A DNA stretch of 64,000 bases from Pseudoscardovia suis (GCF_002797875.1 NZ_PGFC01000001.1:434001-498000), one strand, 5' to 3'. Counted from the stretch's first letter, positions 1-10,094 are shown. Notes: a model not told the origin generated them from the letters alone. Made by a program: numbers and translations.

Positions 1-351
1 GTTGCGGGAAAATTATCGGACTGGAAAGGAAATCACATGGCGGAAACATTCGTGCATGTATCGAAACGCAAGGTGTGTCATGCCGCGATTCAAGCCGAAA
101 ACACGGGAATCGTCCGTTGATTCAACAAAAACAATCACGCGGCTCCTCAAATGTCGAGAGAGGCGAATGCCGCAAATCCGCCCAAAAATGCAAACAACGG
201 GGGATTGCGGAATTCGCAGCAATCGTCTCAACGGTCGCCGAACAAACCACGGCGCGAGGCACGCCTGTATTGCAAGCGTAATAATATGTGAACGATTGCG
301 AAGGCCTGGCTGCATGACCTTCCTCAAATGTTCCTCCATAAACCAGAGGTG
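1..351. other. Leader upstream of gltB; no gene seen
   Basis: Several short ORFs cross this stretch on both strands, but none has a ribosome binding site plus recognisable protein, and their translations are rich in Arg, Ser and Cys as expected for wrong frames. An AT-rich patch around 279-288 (TAATAATATG) could be a -10 element for gltB, but I see no convincing -35 box. No riboswitch or tRNA was recognised. Confidence 0.5.
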
Positions 352-3300
352 ATGATTGTGACGAATGCACCGCTAGATTTGAGAGTCCACGCCCCGCAGG
401 GCATGTACGACCCATCCGCAGAGCACGATGCCTGCGGTGTCGCGATGGTGACGACCCTCAACAAGAAGCCCGCCCGGCTGATCGTCGATGACGCGATCGA
501 AGCCCTCGAGCACCTCGACCACCGCGGTGCGGTCGGAGCTGAGGAAAACACCGGCGATGGCGCTGGAATCCTCATGTCGATGCCTGACGCATTCATCCGC
601 AAGGTCATCGACGTGGAGCTGCCGGAACTGGGCTCCTATGCCACGGGCATCGGCTTCCTGTCGCGGGATGCAGGGGAGCGCGCCCAGCAGGAGGCGGACA
701 TCACCCGCATCACCAAGGAAGAGGGCCTCGAGACCCTCGCATGGCGCACCGTGCCGGTGAACCCGGACGGTCTGGGCCTGGGCGCCCTGAGCTCCATGCC
801 GTCGTTCGACATGCCGGTCATCGCCGACCCCGAGCGCAAGCTCAGCGGCCTCGACCTCGAACGCCGCATCTACCGTGTGCGCAAGCGCGCCGAGCATGAG
901 GTGGGCGTCTACTTCGCCTCGCTCTCCGCACGCACCATCACGTACAAGGGCATGCTCACCACCAAGCAGCTGCAGCCGTTCTTCCTCGATCTTTCCGATC
1001 CGGACATGGCCACCACCATCGCAGTGGTGCACTCCCGCTTCTCCACCAACACGTTCCCCAGCTGGCCGCTCGCCCAGCCGTTCCGCCTGCTGGCCCACAA
1101 CGGCGAGATCAACACGATCCAGGGCAACCGCAACTGGGTCTCCGCCCGCGAAGGCAAGCTCAAGTCCGAACTGCTCGGCGACATGGCGCCGCTGCTGCCG
1201 ATCAACACGCCCGGATACTCCGACTCCGGCACCTTCGACGAAACGCTCGAGCTGCTGCACTTGGCCGGCCGCAGCCTGCCGCACGCAGTGTCGATGATGG
1301 TGCCTCCCGCATGGGAGAAGAACCCCGACCTCGACCCGGACGTGCGCGCGTTCTACGAATATAACAACACGCTCATCGAACCGTGGGACGGCCCCGCTGA
1401 CATTGTGTTCACCGATGGCACCCTCGTGGGCGCCACGCTTGACCGCAACGGTCTGCGCCCCGGCCGCTGGCAGATCACCGACGACGGCCTCGTCGTGCTC
1501 GCTTCCGAAGCGGGCGTGCTCAACCAGATCGAGCAGAAGCACATCGTGCGCAAGGGCCGCCTCGAGCCTGGCAAGATGTTCCTCATCGACACCGCCGAAG
1601 GCCGCCTCGTGCCCGACGACGAGATCAAGCACAATCTCGCCGCGCAGCACCCGTACCGCCAGTGGGTCGAGAACAACACCGTCGAAATGTCGCAGCTGCC
1701 GCAGCGCGCGCACGTGCGTCATTCCAACCTGTCGGTGCAGCGCCGACAGCGCGCGTTCGGCTACACCGAGGAGGACCTGAAGATCCTGCTCACCCCGATG
1801 GCAAACAACGGCCGCGAGCCGCTGGGCGCCATGGGCAACGACGCTCCGCTCGCCGTGCTGTCCAACGACGACCGCATGCTGTTCGACTACTTCACGCAGA
1901 AGTTCGCGCAGGTCACGAACCCGCCGCTCGATTGGGAACGCGAAGACATCGTGACGTGCCTCGAATCCGCGATCGGCCCCGAGGCGAACCTGCTCGAGGA
2001 CGTGGAGCTGCACGCCAAGAAGGTGCTCATCCCGCTGCCGGTCATCGACTCCGACGAGATGGCCCAGCTCAAGCGCCTCGACCGCGCGCCCATCCTCGGC
2101 GGCTATTACAAGCCGTTCGTCGTGCGCGGCCTGTATCAGGTCGCGGGCGGCGGCGATGCCTTGGAGAAGCGCCTCGAAGAGATCTTCGAAGAGGTCGACC
2201 AAGCGATCGCCGACGGCAAGAACTTCCTGATTCTTTCCGACCGCAATTCCGACCATGAGTGGGCTCCGATTCCGTCGCTGCTGCTCACCTCCGCCGTGCA
2301 CCACCACCTGCTGCGCCGCCACACGCGCACGCAGATTTCGCTTGCCGTGGAGGCTGGCGACGTGCGCGAGATCCACCACGTGGCGCTGCTCATCTCGTAC
2401 GGCGCCGCCTGCGTGAACCCATACCTCGCGCTCGAATCCGCCGAAAACCTCGCCGAACGCGGCTACCTCAAGGTGGATGCGAAGACCGCCGTCAAGAACG
2501 TCATCAAGGCGATGAGCCAGGGCGTCATGAAGATCATGAGCAAGATGGGCGTCGACACGATCATGTCGTACCGCGGCGCGCAGCTGTTCGAAGCGGTCGG
2601 TCTGTCGCAGGAGCTCGTCGACAAGTACTTCACCGGCACGCCTACGCGCGTGGGCGGCATCGGCATCAACGAAATCGCCGAGGAAGTCGCCGCACGCCAT
2701 CGCGTCGCCTACCCGGTGCAGTGGACCGCGCGTCCGCATCGCAACCTGCGCACCGGCGGCCAGTACAAGTGGCGTCGCACCGGCGAACAGCACCTGAACG
2801 ACCCCGAGAGCATCTTCCTGCTCCAGCAGTCCACCCAGCGCGGCGACTACGACCTGTTCAAGCAATACAGCAAGCACATCAACGACACATCCCGCCGTCT
2901 GATGACGCTGCGCGGCCTGCTTGACTTCAAGTCCGACCGCAAGCCCATCCCGATTGACGAAGTGGAACCCGCCAGCGAAATCGTCAAGCGTTTCTCCACC
3001 GGCGCCATGTCCTATGGCTCCATCAGCCAGGAGGCGCATGAGACACTCGCCATCGCGATGAACCGCATCGGCGCGCGCTCCAACTCCGGCGAAGGCGGCG
3101 AAGACACCGAACGCCTCGACGATCCGGAGCGTTGCAGCCGCATCAAGCAGATCGCATCCGCTCGCTTCGGCGTCACCAGCGACTACCTGGTGCACGCCAC
3201 CGACCTGCAGATCAAGCTGTGCCAGGGCGCAAAGCCTGGCGAAGGCGGCCATTTGCCCGGTGCAAAGGTCCCGCCGTGGATCGCCAAGGTGCGTCATGCG

Positions 3301-4926
3301 ACGCCGGGCGTGGAGCTCATCTCCCCGCCGCCTCACCATGACATTTACTCCATCGAGGATCTGGCCCAGCTGATCCACGATGCGAAGAACGCCAACCCCA
3401 AGGCCCGCATCCACGTCAAGCTCGTGTCCGAGTTCGGCGTGGGCACGATCGCGGCAGGCGTCGCCAAGGCGCACGCCGATGTGATCTTGATCTCCGGCGG
3501 CGACGGCGGCACGGGCGCAGCCCCGCTCAACGCCATCAAGCACGCCGGCACCCCGTGGGAGATCGGCCTGTCCGAGACGCAGCAGACGCTGATCCTCAAT
3601 GGCCTGCGCTCCCGCGTGGTCGTGCAGTGCGACGGCGAGCTCAAGACCGGCCGCGACATCGTGATCGCAGCGTTGCTGGGCGCCGAGGAATTCGGCTTCG
3701 CAACGTCCGCGCTCATCGTCGAAGGCTGCGTCATGATGCGCGCCTGCCAGCTCAACACCTGCCCGCAGGGCATCGCAACGCAGGATCCGGAGCTCCGCGC
3801 CCGCTTCCGCGGCAAGCCCGAGTACGTGATCAACTACTTCATGTACCTGGCGCAGGAAGTCCGCGAGATCCTCGCACAGCTCGGCTTCCGCACCCTCGAG
3901 GACGCCGTCGGCCACGTCGAGTGCCTCGACCAGACCGAAGCCAAGTCCGCATGGAAGGCCAAGGGCATCGACCTGACAAACGTGCTCGCTCAGGCCGGTC
4001 CTGTGCCCGGCACCGTGCTACACCACACGATCGCGCAGAAGCATGGCCTCGAGAAGGCCCTCGACAACCAGCTCATCCAGATGAGCCAGGATGCCTTGGA
4101 AAACCGCGAGCCCGTGCGCATCGAACTGCCGATCCGCAACGTGCAGCGCACCGTGGGCACCATGCTTGGCTACGAGATCACCCGCCGCTACCGTGAGCCC
4201 GGTCTGCCGACCGACACGATCGACATCACGTTCCACGGTTCCGCAGGCCAGTCGTTCGGTGCTTTCATTCCTCACGGCGAGACGCTGCGCATCTTCGGCG
4301 AAGTCAACGACTACGCCGGCAAGGGCCTGTCAGGCGGCCGCATCATCGTGCGCCCGGCGGAGGACGCCATCATCGACGCCCACACGAACGTCATCGCCGG
4401 CAACGTCACCGGTTTCGGCGCCACGAGCGGCGAGATGTTCATCCGCGGCCTGGCGGGCGAACGCTTCGCCGTGCGCAACGGCGGCGCCACGTTCGTCGTC
4501 GAAGGCGTGGGCGACCACGGCTGCGAATACATGACCGGCGGCGTGGTCGTGGTGCTGGGCAAGACCGGCCGCAACTTCGGCGCGGGCTTCTCCGGCGGCA
4601 ACGCCTACGTGCTCGACCTCGACAAGTCGAAGGTCAACCCCGAGGCAATCGCCAACGGCTCGTTGCTGTGCCTCGAACTGAGCGATGAGGAAGACGCCCT
4701 CGTGCACAGCCTCGTCGCTAAGCACGCCGAGGAGACCGACAGCGACATCGCCAAGGAACTTCTCGCCGACTGGGATTCGGCTCGCAGCCGCTTCACCAGG
4801 ATCGTGCCTCGCCAGTTCGTCGCCATGACGCAGGCGATGGACGAAGCGAAGAAGCAGGGCGTGGACTTCAATGCGCCCGGCGCTTGGGAAAAGGTTTACG
4901 AACACGTGATGGAAGGAGTGCGCTGA
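352..4926 (+). CDS. gltB: Glutamate synthase (NADPH) large subunit
   Basis: Large subunit of GOGAT, which makes two glutamates from glutamine and 2-oxoglutarate in the cytosol together with GltD. About 1,524 residues, the normal family length. From this start the Ntn-type catalytic cysteine is Cys28 in HDACGVAMV, implying a removed propeptide. The glutamine amidotransferase domain follows (AHNGEINT motif near residue 240), then the FMN synthase barrel. Cysteines spaced C-x5-C-x4-C near residue 1126 (GCVMMRACQLNTCPQG) ligate the 3Fe-4S cluster, and the C-terminal Gly-rich beta-helix ends the protein. Start choice is open: ATG at 328 has no ribosome site; AGAGG at 345-349 lies 2 nt before ATG 352 and 8 nt before an in-frame GTG at 358, so 358 is also plausible. 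Only one base separates its stop from gltD. Confidence 0.96.
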   Translation: MIVTNAPLDLRVHAPQGMYDPSAEHDACGVAMVTTLNKKPARLIVDDAIEALEHLDHRGAVGAEENTGDGAGILMSMPDAFIRKVIDVELPELGSYATGIGFLSRDAGERAQQEADITRITKEEGLETLAWRTVPVNPDGLGLGALSSMPSFDMPVIADPERKLSGLDLERRIYRVRKRAEHEVGVYFASLSARTITYKGMLTTKQLQPFFLDLSDPDMATTIAVVHSRFSTNTFPSWPLAQPFRLLAHNGEINTIQGNRNWVSAREGKLKSELLGDMAPLLPINTPGYSDSGTFDETLELLHLAGRSLPHAVSMMVPPAWEKNPDLDPDVRAFYEYNNTLIEPWDGPADIVFTDGTLVGATLDRNGLRPGRWQITDDGLVVLASEAGVLNQIEQKHIVRKGRLEPGKMFLIDTAEGRLVPDDEIKHNLAAQHPYRQWVENNTVEMSQLPQRAHVRHSNLSVQRRQRAFGYTEEDLKILLTPMANNGREPLGAMGNDAPLAVLSNDDRMLFDYFTQKFAQVTNPPLDWEREDIVTCLESAIGPEANLLEDVELHAKKVLIPLPVIDSDEMAQLKRLDRAPILGGYYKPFVVRGLYQVAGGGDALEKRLEEIFEEVDQAIADGKNFLILSDRNSDHEWAPIPSLLLTSAVHHHLLRRHTRTQISLAVEAGDVREIHHVALLISYGAACVNPYLALESAENLAERGYLKVDAKTAVKNVIKAMSQGVMKIMSKMGVDTIMSYRGAQLFEAVGLSQELVDKYFTGTPTRVGGIGINEIAEEVAARHRVAYPVQWTARPHRNLRTGGQYKWRRTGEQHLNDPESIFLLQQSTQRGDYDLFKQYSKHINDTSRRLMTLRGLLDFKSDRKPIPIDEVEPASEIVKRFSTGAMSYGSISQEAHETLAIAMNRIGARSNSGEGGEDTERLDDPERCSRIKQIASARFGVTSDYLVHATDLQIKLCQGAKPGEGGHLPGAKVPPWIAKVRHATPGVELISPPPHHDIYSIEDLAQLIHDAKNANPKARIHVKLVSEFGVGTIAAGVAKAHADVILISGGDGGTGAAPLNAIKHAGTPWEIGLSETQQTLILNGLRSRVVVQCDGELKTGRDIVIAALLGAEEFGFATSALIVEGCVMMRACQLNTCPQGIATQDPELRARFRGKPEYVINYFMYLAQEVREILAQLGFRTLEDAVGHVECLDQTEAKSAWKAKGIDLTNVLAQAGPVPGTVLHHTIAQKHGLEKALDNQLIQMSQDALENREPVRIELPIRNVQRTVGTMLGYEITRRYREPGLPTDTIDITFHGSAGQSFGAFIPHGETLRIFGEVNDYAGKGLSGGRIIVRPAEDAIIDAHTNVIAGNVTGFGATSGEMFIRGLAGERFAVRNGGATFVVEGVGDHGCEYMTGGVVVVLGKTGRNFGAGFSGGNAYVLDLDKSKVNPEAIANGSLLCLELSDEEDALVHSLVAKHAEETDSDIAKELLADWDSARSRFTRIVPRQFVAMTQAMDEAKKQGVDFNAPGAWEKVYEHVMEGVR

Positions 4927-4927
4927 A

Positions 4928-6403
4928 ATGGCTGACCCGCGTGGATTCCTCAAGGTACGCACCCGTCAGGAGCTGAAAGAACGCCCGGTCGAGGAGCGCA
5001 TCAACGATTGGCTCGACGTTCACGCCGAGCATGGCCTGACGCCCTTCACGCAGACGCAGGCGTCCCGCTGCATGGACTGCGGCACGCCGTTCTGCATGAC
5101 CGGCTGCCCGCTGGGCAACCTGATTCCCGAGTGGAACGACCTCGTGCGCCAAGGCAAGTGGGAGGACGCATACAACCGCCTGTCCCAGACTAACAACTTC
5201 CCTGAGTTCACCGGCCGCATCTGCCCGGCGTTGTGTGAATCCGCCTGCGTACTGGGCATTCACCAGCCGCCGACGATGATCCACAACGACGAGCAGGCCA
5301 TCATCGACCAGGCGTGGGATCTTGGTTTTGTCAAGCCGCTGCCGCCCGAGCGCCTCACGGACTTCACCGTGGCGGTCGTCGGCTCCGGCCCCGCAGGCTT
5401 GGCCTGCGCCCAGCAGCTGACCCGCGCCGGCCACACCGTCGTCGTGTATGAGCGCGACGAAGAGGTCGGTGGCCTGCTGCGCTTCGGCATCCCGAACTTC
5501 AAGCTCGAGAAGTCCCTCATCGACCGCCGCGTTGAGCAGATGGAAGCCGAAGGCACCCGCTTCGTCATCAACACGACGATCGGCGAGGACATCTCCTGGG
5601 ATGACCTGTACAGCCGCTATGACGCTGTCGTGGTCGCCATCGGTTCCCGCGTGCCTCGCGACATGAAGCTGCCCGGCCGCGACCTTGACGGCATCCATTT
5701 CGCGCTCGACTTCCTGCCGGATGCGACGCGCCGCGTGCGTGGCCTCACGCCGCACAACGACATCACAGCCAAAGGCAAGCACGTCGTCATCATCGGCGGC
5801 GGCGACACCGGCTCCGACTGCCTCGGCACCTCCATCCGCCAGGGTGCGAAGGACGTCACCGTGCTGCAGATCATGCCGAAGGAACCCGACGACCGTCCGG
5901 CGAACCAGCCGTGGCCGACTTTCGCACGCCGTTACCAGAAGACCTCGTCGATGGAAGAAGGCGGCACGTACATATACAACGTCGACTCCCTCGAATTCAT
6001 CTCCGACGGCAACGGCCACGTCAAGGGCCTGCGCATCTGCGACGTGGCTCCCGGCGAAAACGGTCCGTTCACGCACCAGCCCGGCACCGAGCGTGAGATC
6101 CCCGCCGATCTCGTGCTCATCTCCGTGGGCTTCCTGCACCCGGACACGACCACGCTCGACGAACAGCTGCCGCTTGACAAGGACAACCGCGGCAACATCG
6201 CGCGCCTGAACGGCTTCCAGACCTCGAACCCGCGCGTCTTCGCCTGCGGCGACGCCGGCCGCGGCCAGTCGCTCGTCGTGTGGGCGATCGCCGAAGGCCG
6301 CAGCTGCGCCCATGCAGTGGACGAATACCTCATCGGTGGCCGTTCCGAACTCGCATCGCCGATCGCTTCGACCACGCGGCCGATGGGTCTGCCGCGCAAG
6401 TGA
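4928..6403 (+). CDS. gltD: Glutamate synthase small subunit
   Basis: Small subunit of GOGAT: takes electrons from NAD(P)H through FAD and 4Fe-4S clusters to GltB. 491 residues, usual length. The N-terminal cysteine-rich domain (CMDCGTPFC, then LCESACVLG) binds the clusters. A first Rossmann motif, VVGSGPAGLACAQQL, near residue 147 binds FAD, and a second, VIIGGGDTGSDC, near residue 287 binds the nicotinamide nucleotide. It starts one base after the gltB stop, so the two are translationally linked. The stop codon lies inside a short tandem repeat (see 6395-6451), and a strong hairpin terminator follows. Confidence 0.96.
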   Translation: MADPRGFLKVRTRQELKERPVEERINDWLDVHAEHGLTPFTQTQASRCMDCGTPFCMTGCPLGNLIPEWNDLVRQGKWEDAYNRLSQTNNFPEFTGRICPALCESACVLGIHQPPTMIHNDEQAIIDQAWDLGFVKPLPPERLTDFTVAVVGSGPAGLACAQQLTRAGHTVVVYERDEEVGGLLRFGIPNFKLEKSLIDRRVEQMEAEGTRFVINTTIGEDISWDDLYSRYDAVVVAIGSRVPRDMKLPGRDLDGIHFALDFLPDATRRVRGLTPHNDITAKGKHVVIIGGGDTGSDCLGTSIRQGAKDVTVLQIMPKEPDDRPANQPWPTFARRYQKTSSMEEGGTYIYNVDSLEFISDGNGHVKGLRICDVAPGENGPFTHQPGTEREIPADLVLISVGFLHPDTTTLDEQLPLDKDNRGNIARLNGFQTSNPRVFACGDAGRGQSLVVWAIAEGRSCAHAVDEYLIGGRSELASPIASTTRPMGLPRK

Positions 6404-6451
6404 CCGATCGCGCAAGTGACGGTTGTGCAAGTGAAGGTTGCGCAAGTGGCC
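6395..6451 (+). repeat. Tandem microrepeat spanning the gltD stop codon
   Basis: CGCAAGTGA, whose last three bases are the gltD stop in the first copy, recurs four times at 15-16 bp spacing (6395, 6411, 6427, 6442), with the later copies degenerate. It looks like local slippage duplication of the 3' end of the gene. Confidence 0.75.
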
Positions 6452-6490
6452 GTTAAAGGCCGGCGGACAGACGCCAACCGATAGAGACTG

Positions 6491-6524
6491 CGGCCGGAGG
6501 GCACACCCCTCCGGCCGTTTGTTT
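6491..6524 (+). terminator. Intrinsic terminator of gltBD
   Basis: Perfect 11-bp stem, CGGCCGGAGGG (6491-6501) with CCCTCCGGCCG (6507-6517), 5-nt loop, followed by TTTGTTTA. Confidence 0.9.
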
Positions 6525-6621
6525 ATGAGCGTTTTTGTGCGTCTTGCGTCAAAAAATGCGCCAATGCCGCCCAAAAGGCTGTATTATGGCTAAAGACGTT
6601 GCACCACTTAAAGGAGAAGGT

Positions 6622-7101
6622 ATGCCGAACAGAGCAGAACGACGCGCCCAGGCAAAGAGGGCGAAGCGCGGAGAGACTGCGACCACGAGCAGGAACACAA
6701 GGACGGCGCGCGCCCCGCGGCGCGACGACGCGGTGGATGAGTATTCACTCCAGCAGCGTTCCCTGCATCTGCAGGAATCCTCGACGGACGAATGGAAGCC
6801 GAGCGCCAGCACCGAGCCGCGCAGCCACGACAAGGACGTGACGCCGGACGACCTCGCGTTCCGCAACCCCAAGAAGGCGCCTGCGCCCAGCACCGTGCGC
6901 GGCTGGGGCCGTTTCTTCAGCTGGCTGTTCATCGTTCTTTCCGCCATTGCATTCATCATCGTGATGTTCCTGCCCAGCAAGCCGCTGTGGGCAATCGTGA
7001 CCGTGTCGGTGATCTTCATCCTCGGCGTGCTTTCGCTGTTCCTCTTCGGCGGCTCGCCCAGCGAAAACCCGAACGTGGATTCCAACGGCACCGCAGTGTG
7101 A
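6622..7101 (+). CDS. Small two-helix membrane protein, function unknown
   Basis: 159 residues from the ATG at 6622, chosen because AAGGAG (6611-6616) lies 5 nt upstream; the frame is open back to 6535 without a better start. The first 95 residues are hydrophilic, strongly basic at the start (NRAERRAQAKRAKRG) and then acidic. Two hydrophobic segments follow (about residues 97-117 and 122-145), with a short polar tail. This layout suggests a membrane protein with a cytosolic N-terminal region, but no conserved motif is recognised. It stands alone between the gltD terminator and the ABC ATPase gene. Confidence 0.75.
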   Translation: MPNRAERRAQAKRAKRGETATTSRNTRTARAPRRDDAVDEYSLQQRSLHLQESSTDEWKPSASTEPRSHDKDVTPDDLAFRNPKKAPAPSTVRGWGRFFSWLFIVLSAIAFIIVMFLPSKPLWAIVTVSVIFILGVLSLFLFGGSPSENPNVDSNGTAV

Positions 7102-7218
7102 ACGCATCCGCAGGGCATCGACGGCCGAGTGCTACGGCACCCGGCCGTTTTCCATGCTTCCCGGCGTATCATGAAGCACACCCAGTCGCACAGCACCGAC
7201 AGGCGAAAGGCAGGCATC

Positions 7219-8079
7219 ATGGCGATTGACCATTCCAAACCAGCGGTCGAAATTCACGATGTGGAATTCCGACGCCGCAAACGCACCATCATCACCCACG
7301 TCAACCTCACAATCCAACCGGGGGAGAAGTGGGTGCTGTTTGGCCCCAACGGCATCGGCAAATCCACGCTTGTCTCGATGATGGCGACGCGCGCGTTCCC
7401 CTCCGAAGGCACGGTGGACATCCTGGGCAACCGGCTGGGGCGCGTCGACGTGTTCTCATACCGAAACCGCATCGGCCTGACCTCCGCGGAACTGGCCAGC
7501 GCATTCCCGCTCGACGAGGATCCGCTGGACGCAGTGGTCACCGCCCTCAACGCCGTCACCGGACGGTGGCGCGACACCTACACCGACGAGGATTGCGCGA
7601 AGGCGCGCAGCCTCATGCAACGTTTCGGCATCAGCTATCTGGCGGGCAAGCAGATGTGGCGTCTCTCGTCCGGCGAACGCACGCGCGTGCTCATCTGCCG
7701 TGCGCTCATGGCGCAAAGCGACCTCATCATCCTTGACGAACCGACCACGGGACTTGACTTGGGCGGACGTGAGCTCGTGCTGCACGCCCTCACGGAAGTC
7801 GCAGCGGAAGACAGTCCGCGCGCCATGGTGCTCGTCACCCATCGTCTGGAAGAAATCCCCCAAGGATTCGACCACGTCGCCATTATGGGACGCATGAGCG
7901 GTAGCGAGCTTGAAGCGGCGAACGTGATCGTGCGCGACGGCGATCCGGCGCCCGGCACCATCCTGTATACGGGAAACTTGGAAGGCGGATTCACCGAGGA
8001 ACGCCTCGAATCCCTCTTCGGCATTCCGCTCCAAGTGGTGCATGCCGGCACGCGCTGGGGTGCGTTTGCCAAGGAATGA
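7219..8079 (+). CDS. ABC transporter ATP-binding protein (YlmA/ModF-like)
   Basis: 286-residue single ABC ATPase domain. Walker A is GPNGIGKST at residues 42-50, the signature LSSGERTRVL, Walker B LIILDEPTTGLDLGG, and the switch histidine sits in VLVTHR. The start at 7219 follows GAAAGGCAGG; in-frame ATGs at 7129 and 7171 lack ribosome sites. No permease or binding protein gene is adjacent, so it is a solo ATPase resembling B. subtilis YlmA; what it drives is unknown. The last 60 or so residues form a C-terminal domain of the kind seen in such solo ATPases. Confidence 0.88.
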   Translation: MAIDHSKPAVEIHDVEFRRRKRTIITHVNLTIQPGEKWVLFGPNGIGKSTLVSMMATRAFPSEGTVDILGNRLGRVDVFSYRNRIGLTSAELASAFPLDEDPLDAVVTALNAVTGRWRDTYTDEDCAKARSLMQRFGISYLAGKQMWRLSSGERTRVLICRALMAQSDLIILDEPTTGLDLGGRELVLHALTEVAAEDSPRAMVLVTHRLEEIPQGFDHVAIMGRMSGSELEAANVIVRDGDPAPGTILYTGNLEGGFTEERLESLFGIPLQVVHAGTRWGAFAKE

Positions 8080-8209
8080 AGCGCCCGCTCGGCTGCGTAA
8101 AACTGCGCAAGGCCGCGCCAACCACACAAGGCTGAAAGCTGAGTAAGCGGCGCCAGGCGACGACACACAGAGAGTACGGAAACACAACAAGCGACGAAAG
8201 GCGGATTGC

Positions 8210-9301
8210 ATGATGCGACGCGGCCCCCTGCAGGCAGGGGAGAAGGTGCAGCTGACCGACCGCAAGGGAAAGATGATCACGGTGCAGCTGGTGCCCGGCG
8301 AGAGGACGCAGACGGAACACGGCTACATACTCCACGATGATCTGATTGGAGCCAGCGAAGGCACGGTGGTCGTCACCGTGAGCGGCGCTTTGGATGCCGC
8401 GGCTGGTGCAGATGCTGACGGAGTGGGCGACACCTCCACCGATGCCATGAGTGCCGCGGAGGCACATGCGCTGAATCCACGCAAGCCGTGGAAGGGCACG
8501 CGTCGCATCGGCGGATGGTCGTGGTGCGTCATGCGCCCCAGGCTCGCCGACTACGTGCTGTCGATGCCACGCGGCGCGCAGATCATGTATCCCAAGGACA
8601 TCGCGACCGTGCTGCAACTGGGCGACATCCGCCCGGGCGCGCGTGTGCTGGAATCCGGCGGCGGCAGCGGTGCGATGGGCATCAACCTGCTCGAAGCGGT
8701 GGGCGAGACCGGCAGCCTCACCACGATCGAGCTGCGCTCCGAATTCGCGCATATCTGCGAGGCGAACGCCACGCTGTTTTTCGGATACCGCCCGCAGTGG
8801 TGGGACTTGCGCGTGGGTGACTTCGATTCTGTCGCCGCCACGCTGCCTGAGCACAGCTTCGACCGCATCGTGCTTGACATGCTCGACCCGTGGAACCGCC
8901 TCGAGCAGGCGCATCGCGTCATCGAACCCGGCGGCGTGCTCGTGGCATACGTGACCACCACCACGCAGCTGAGCCGCCTGGCGGAGGCTGTGCGCGAATC
9001 CGGCCAATGGACGCAACCGGAGGTGCAGGAGACGTTGGAGCGCACGTGGAAGGTCGAGGGGCTTTCGGTGCGTCCGAACCATCAGATGATTGCGCACACC
9101 GGCTTCCTGTTCATTACCCGTGCGATGGCGGACGGCGTGCAGGCGCTTCACAAGAAAGAGCGCGCCACGAAGGACGTCTACACGGATGTCGATGAGCTGG
9201 ACTCTTTGGAATTGCGCGACATTTCGGACCGCAAGGTGCGCAAGGTGATCCGTGACCTCGACCGTCAGGTCAAGGAGCAGGAAGCGCAAGCACAGCAGTA
9301 G
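8210..9301 (+). CDS. trmI: tRNA (adenine-58-N1)-methyltransferase
   Basis: SAM-dependent methyltransferase of the TrmI/Gcd14 family, which makes m1A58 in the T-loop of tRNA. 363 residues. The N-terminal beta domain precedes the SAM site, RVLESGGGSGAMGINLL at about residue 144, and the DMLDPWN motif is typical of the family. An Ala/Asp/Gly-rich stretch (about residues 63-85) interrupts the N-terminal domain, and the C-terminus is a charged helix. The start is ATG 8210 or the next codon, 8213, after GAAAGGCGG. In many actinobacteria trmI sits beside the proteasomal ATPase gene; no such gene is present here. Confidence 0.9.
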   Translation: MMRRGPLQAGEKVQLTDRKGKMITVQLVPGERTQTEHGYILHDDLIGASEGTVVVTVSGALDAAAGADADGVGDTSTDAMSAAEAHALNPRKPWKGTRRIGGWSWCVMRPRLADYVLSMPRGAQIMYPKDIATVLQLGDIRPGARVLESGGGSGAMGINLLEAVGETGSLTTIELRSEFAHICEANATLFFGYRPQWWDLRVGDFDSVAATLPEHSFDRIVLDMLDPWNRLEQAHRVIEPGGVLVAYVTTTTQLSRLAEAVRESGQWTQPEVQETLERTWKVEGLSVRPNHQMIAHTGFLFITRAMADGVQALHKKERATKDVYTDVDELDSLELRDISDRKVRKVIRDLDRQVKEQEAQAQQ

Positions 9302-9404
9302 CGGCCGCAACAGGCGCCGGCAATAAGTCCGCCGATACTACAGAAATCACACAATTCGCCATAACGGACGATCCAAGGACACGGACAATTCGAAGACACG
9401 GAAA

Positions 9405-9434
9405 GTCACAAGACGCAAGGTCACAAGACGCAAG
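9405..9434 (+). repeat. 15-bp tandem duplication upstream of phosphatase gene
   Basis: GTCACAAGACGCAAG occurs twice back to back (9405-9419, 9420-9434), and a third partial copy (GTCACAAGG) leads into the AAGGAGG ribosome site at 9449-9455. The repeat therefore fills the leader of the following gene. Confidence 0.8.
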
Positions 9435-9461
9435 GTCGCGGACAGTCACAAGGAGGCTCAT

Positions 9462-10037
9462 ATGGGATCGGCACAAGACAATCTTGCACGCTTGGCGGCG
9501 GCAGTGAAGGACACGCCGTATGTGCTCATGCTCATGCGCCACGGCAAGACGGAACCGTATTCCACCAACGGCGACGCGGCGCGTGAATTGACCGACACGG
9601 GGCGCAAGCAGGCCAAGGCGATGGCGAAAACCCTCGAAAGCCTTGGTTTGGTGCCGGATGTGGTCGCGTCGTCAGCCGCCAAGCGCGCACGACAGACCAC
9701 CGACCGTATGCTCAAGGTGTTCGGTGACGGGCCGGACGCGCGCTACCACATGGACCTCTATGACGGTGGCATGCAGGCGCTGCTTGACGAGCTCGTGCAC
9801 ACGAAGGAGTCCGACCACAAGCTGCTCATCGTATGCCATGAACCCACCGTGTCGATTGCCGCGCAGTGGCTGTCGGATCCGGATGCGCAGGGCGCCGAGG
9901 CGACGGCGCTCAGCGAGATGAGCATTGGTTTCTCACCGGCGTCCGTCGCCGTGCTGGGCGGCAGCGAGCCGTTCGCCCAGTGGAGCCTTCACCATGCGGC
10001 GCCCCTCGCGCTGCTGCGTCCCGGCAACGTTGAGTGA
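9462..10037 (+). CDS. SixA-type histidine phosphatase
   Basis: 191-residue member of the histidine phosphatase (phosphoglycerate mutase-like) superfamily, closest in layout to SixA phosphohistidine phosphatases. The catalytic RHG motif is at residues 26-28 (LMLMRHGKTEPYS), and the second catalytic histidine is in LLIVCHEPTVS near residue 126. The strong ribosome site AAGGAGG precedes ATG 9462. It lies downstream of trmI in the same direction with a 160-nt gap. The in vivo substrate cannot be read from sequence. Confidence 0.88.
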   Translation: MGSAQDNLARLAAAVKDTPYVLMLMRHGKTEPYSTNGDAARELTDTGRKQAKAMAKTLESLGLVPDVVASSAAKRARQTTDRMLKVFGDGPDARYHMDLYDGGMQALLDELVHTKESDHKLLIVCHEPTVSIAAQWLSDPDAQGAEATALSEMSIGFSPASVAVLGGSEPFAQWSLHHAAPLALLRPGNVE

Positions 10038-10066
10038 ATCATTGCGTCAATCGCAGCGCATGGCTC

Positions 10067-10094
10067 GCGGCACTTGAACCGCGGCACTTGAACC
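10067..10094 (+). repeat. 14-bp tandem duplication after phosphatase gene
   Basis: GCGGCACTTGAACC occurs at 10067-10080 and 10081-10094, followed by a third degenerate start, GCGGCGC. It is of the same type as the other short duplications in this window. Confidence 0.75.

Noticed and set aside
373..3915. 1,180-codon ORF antisense to gltB
   Set aside because: It is a GC-rich shadow frame opposite a certain gene; the translation is low in diversity, rich in His, Asp, Val and Ala, with no domain.
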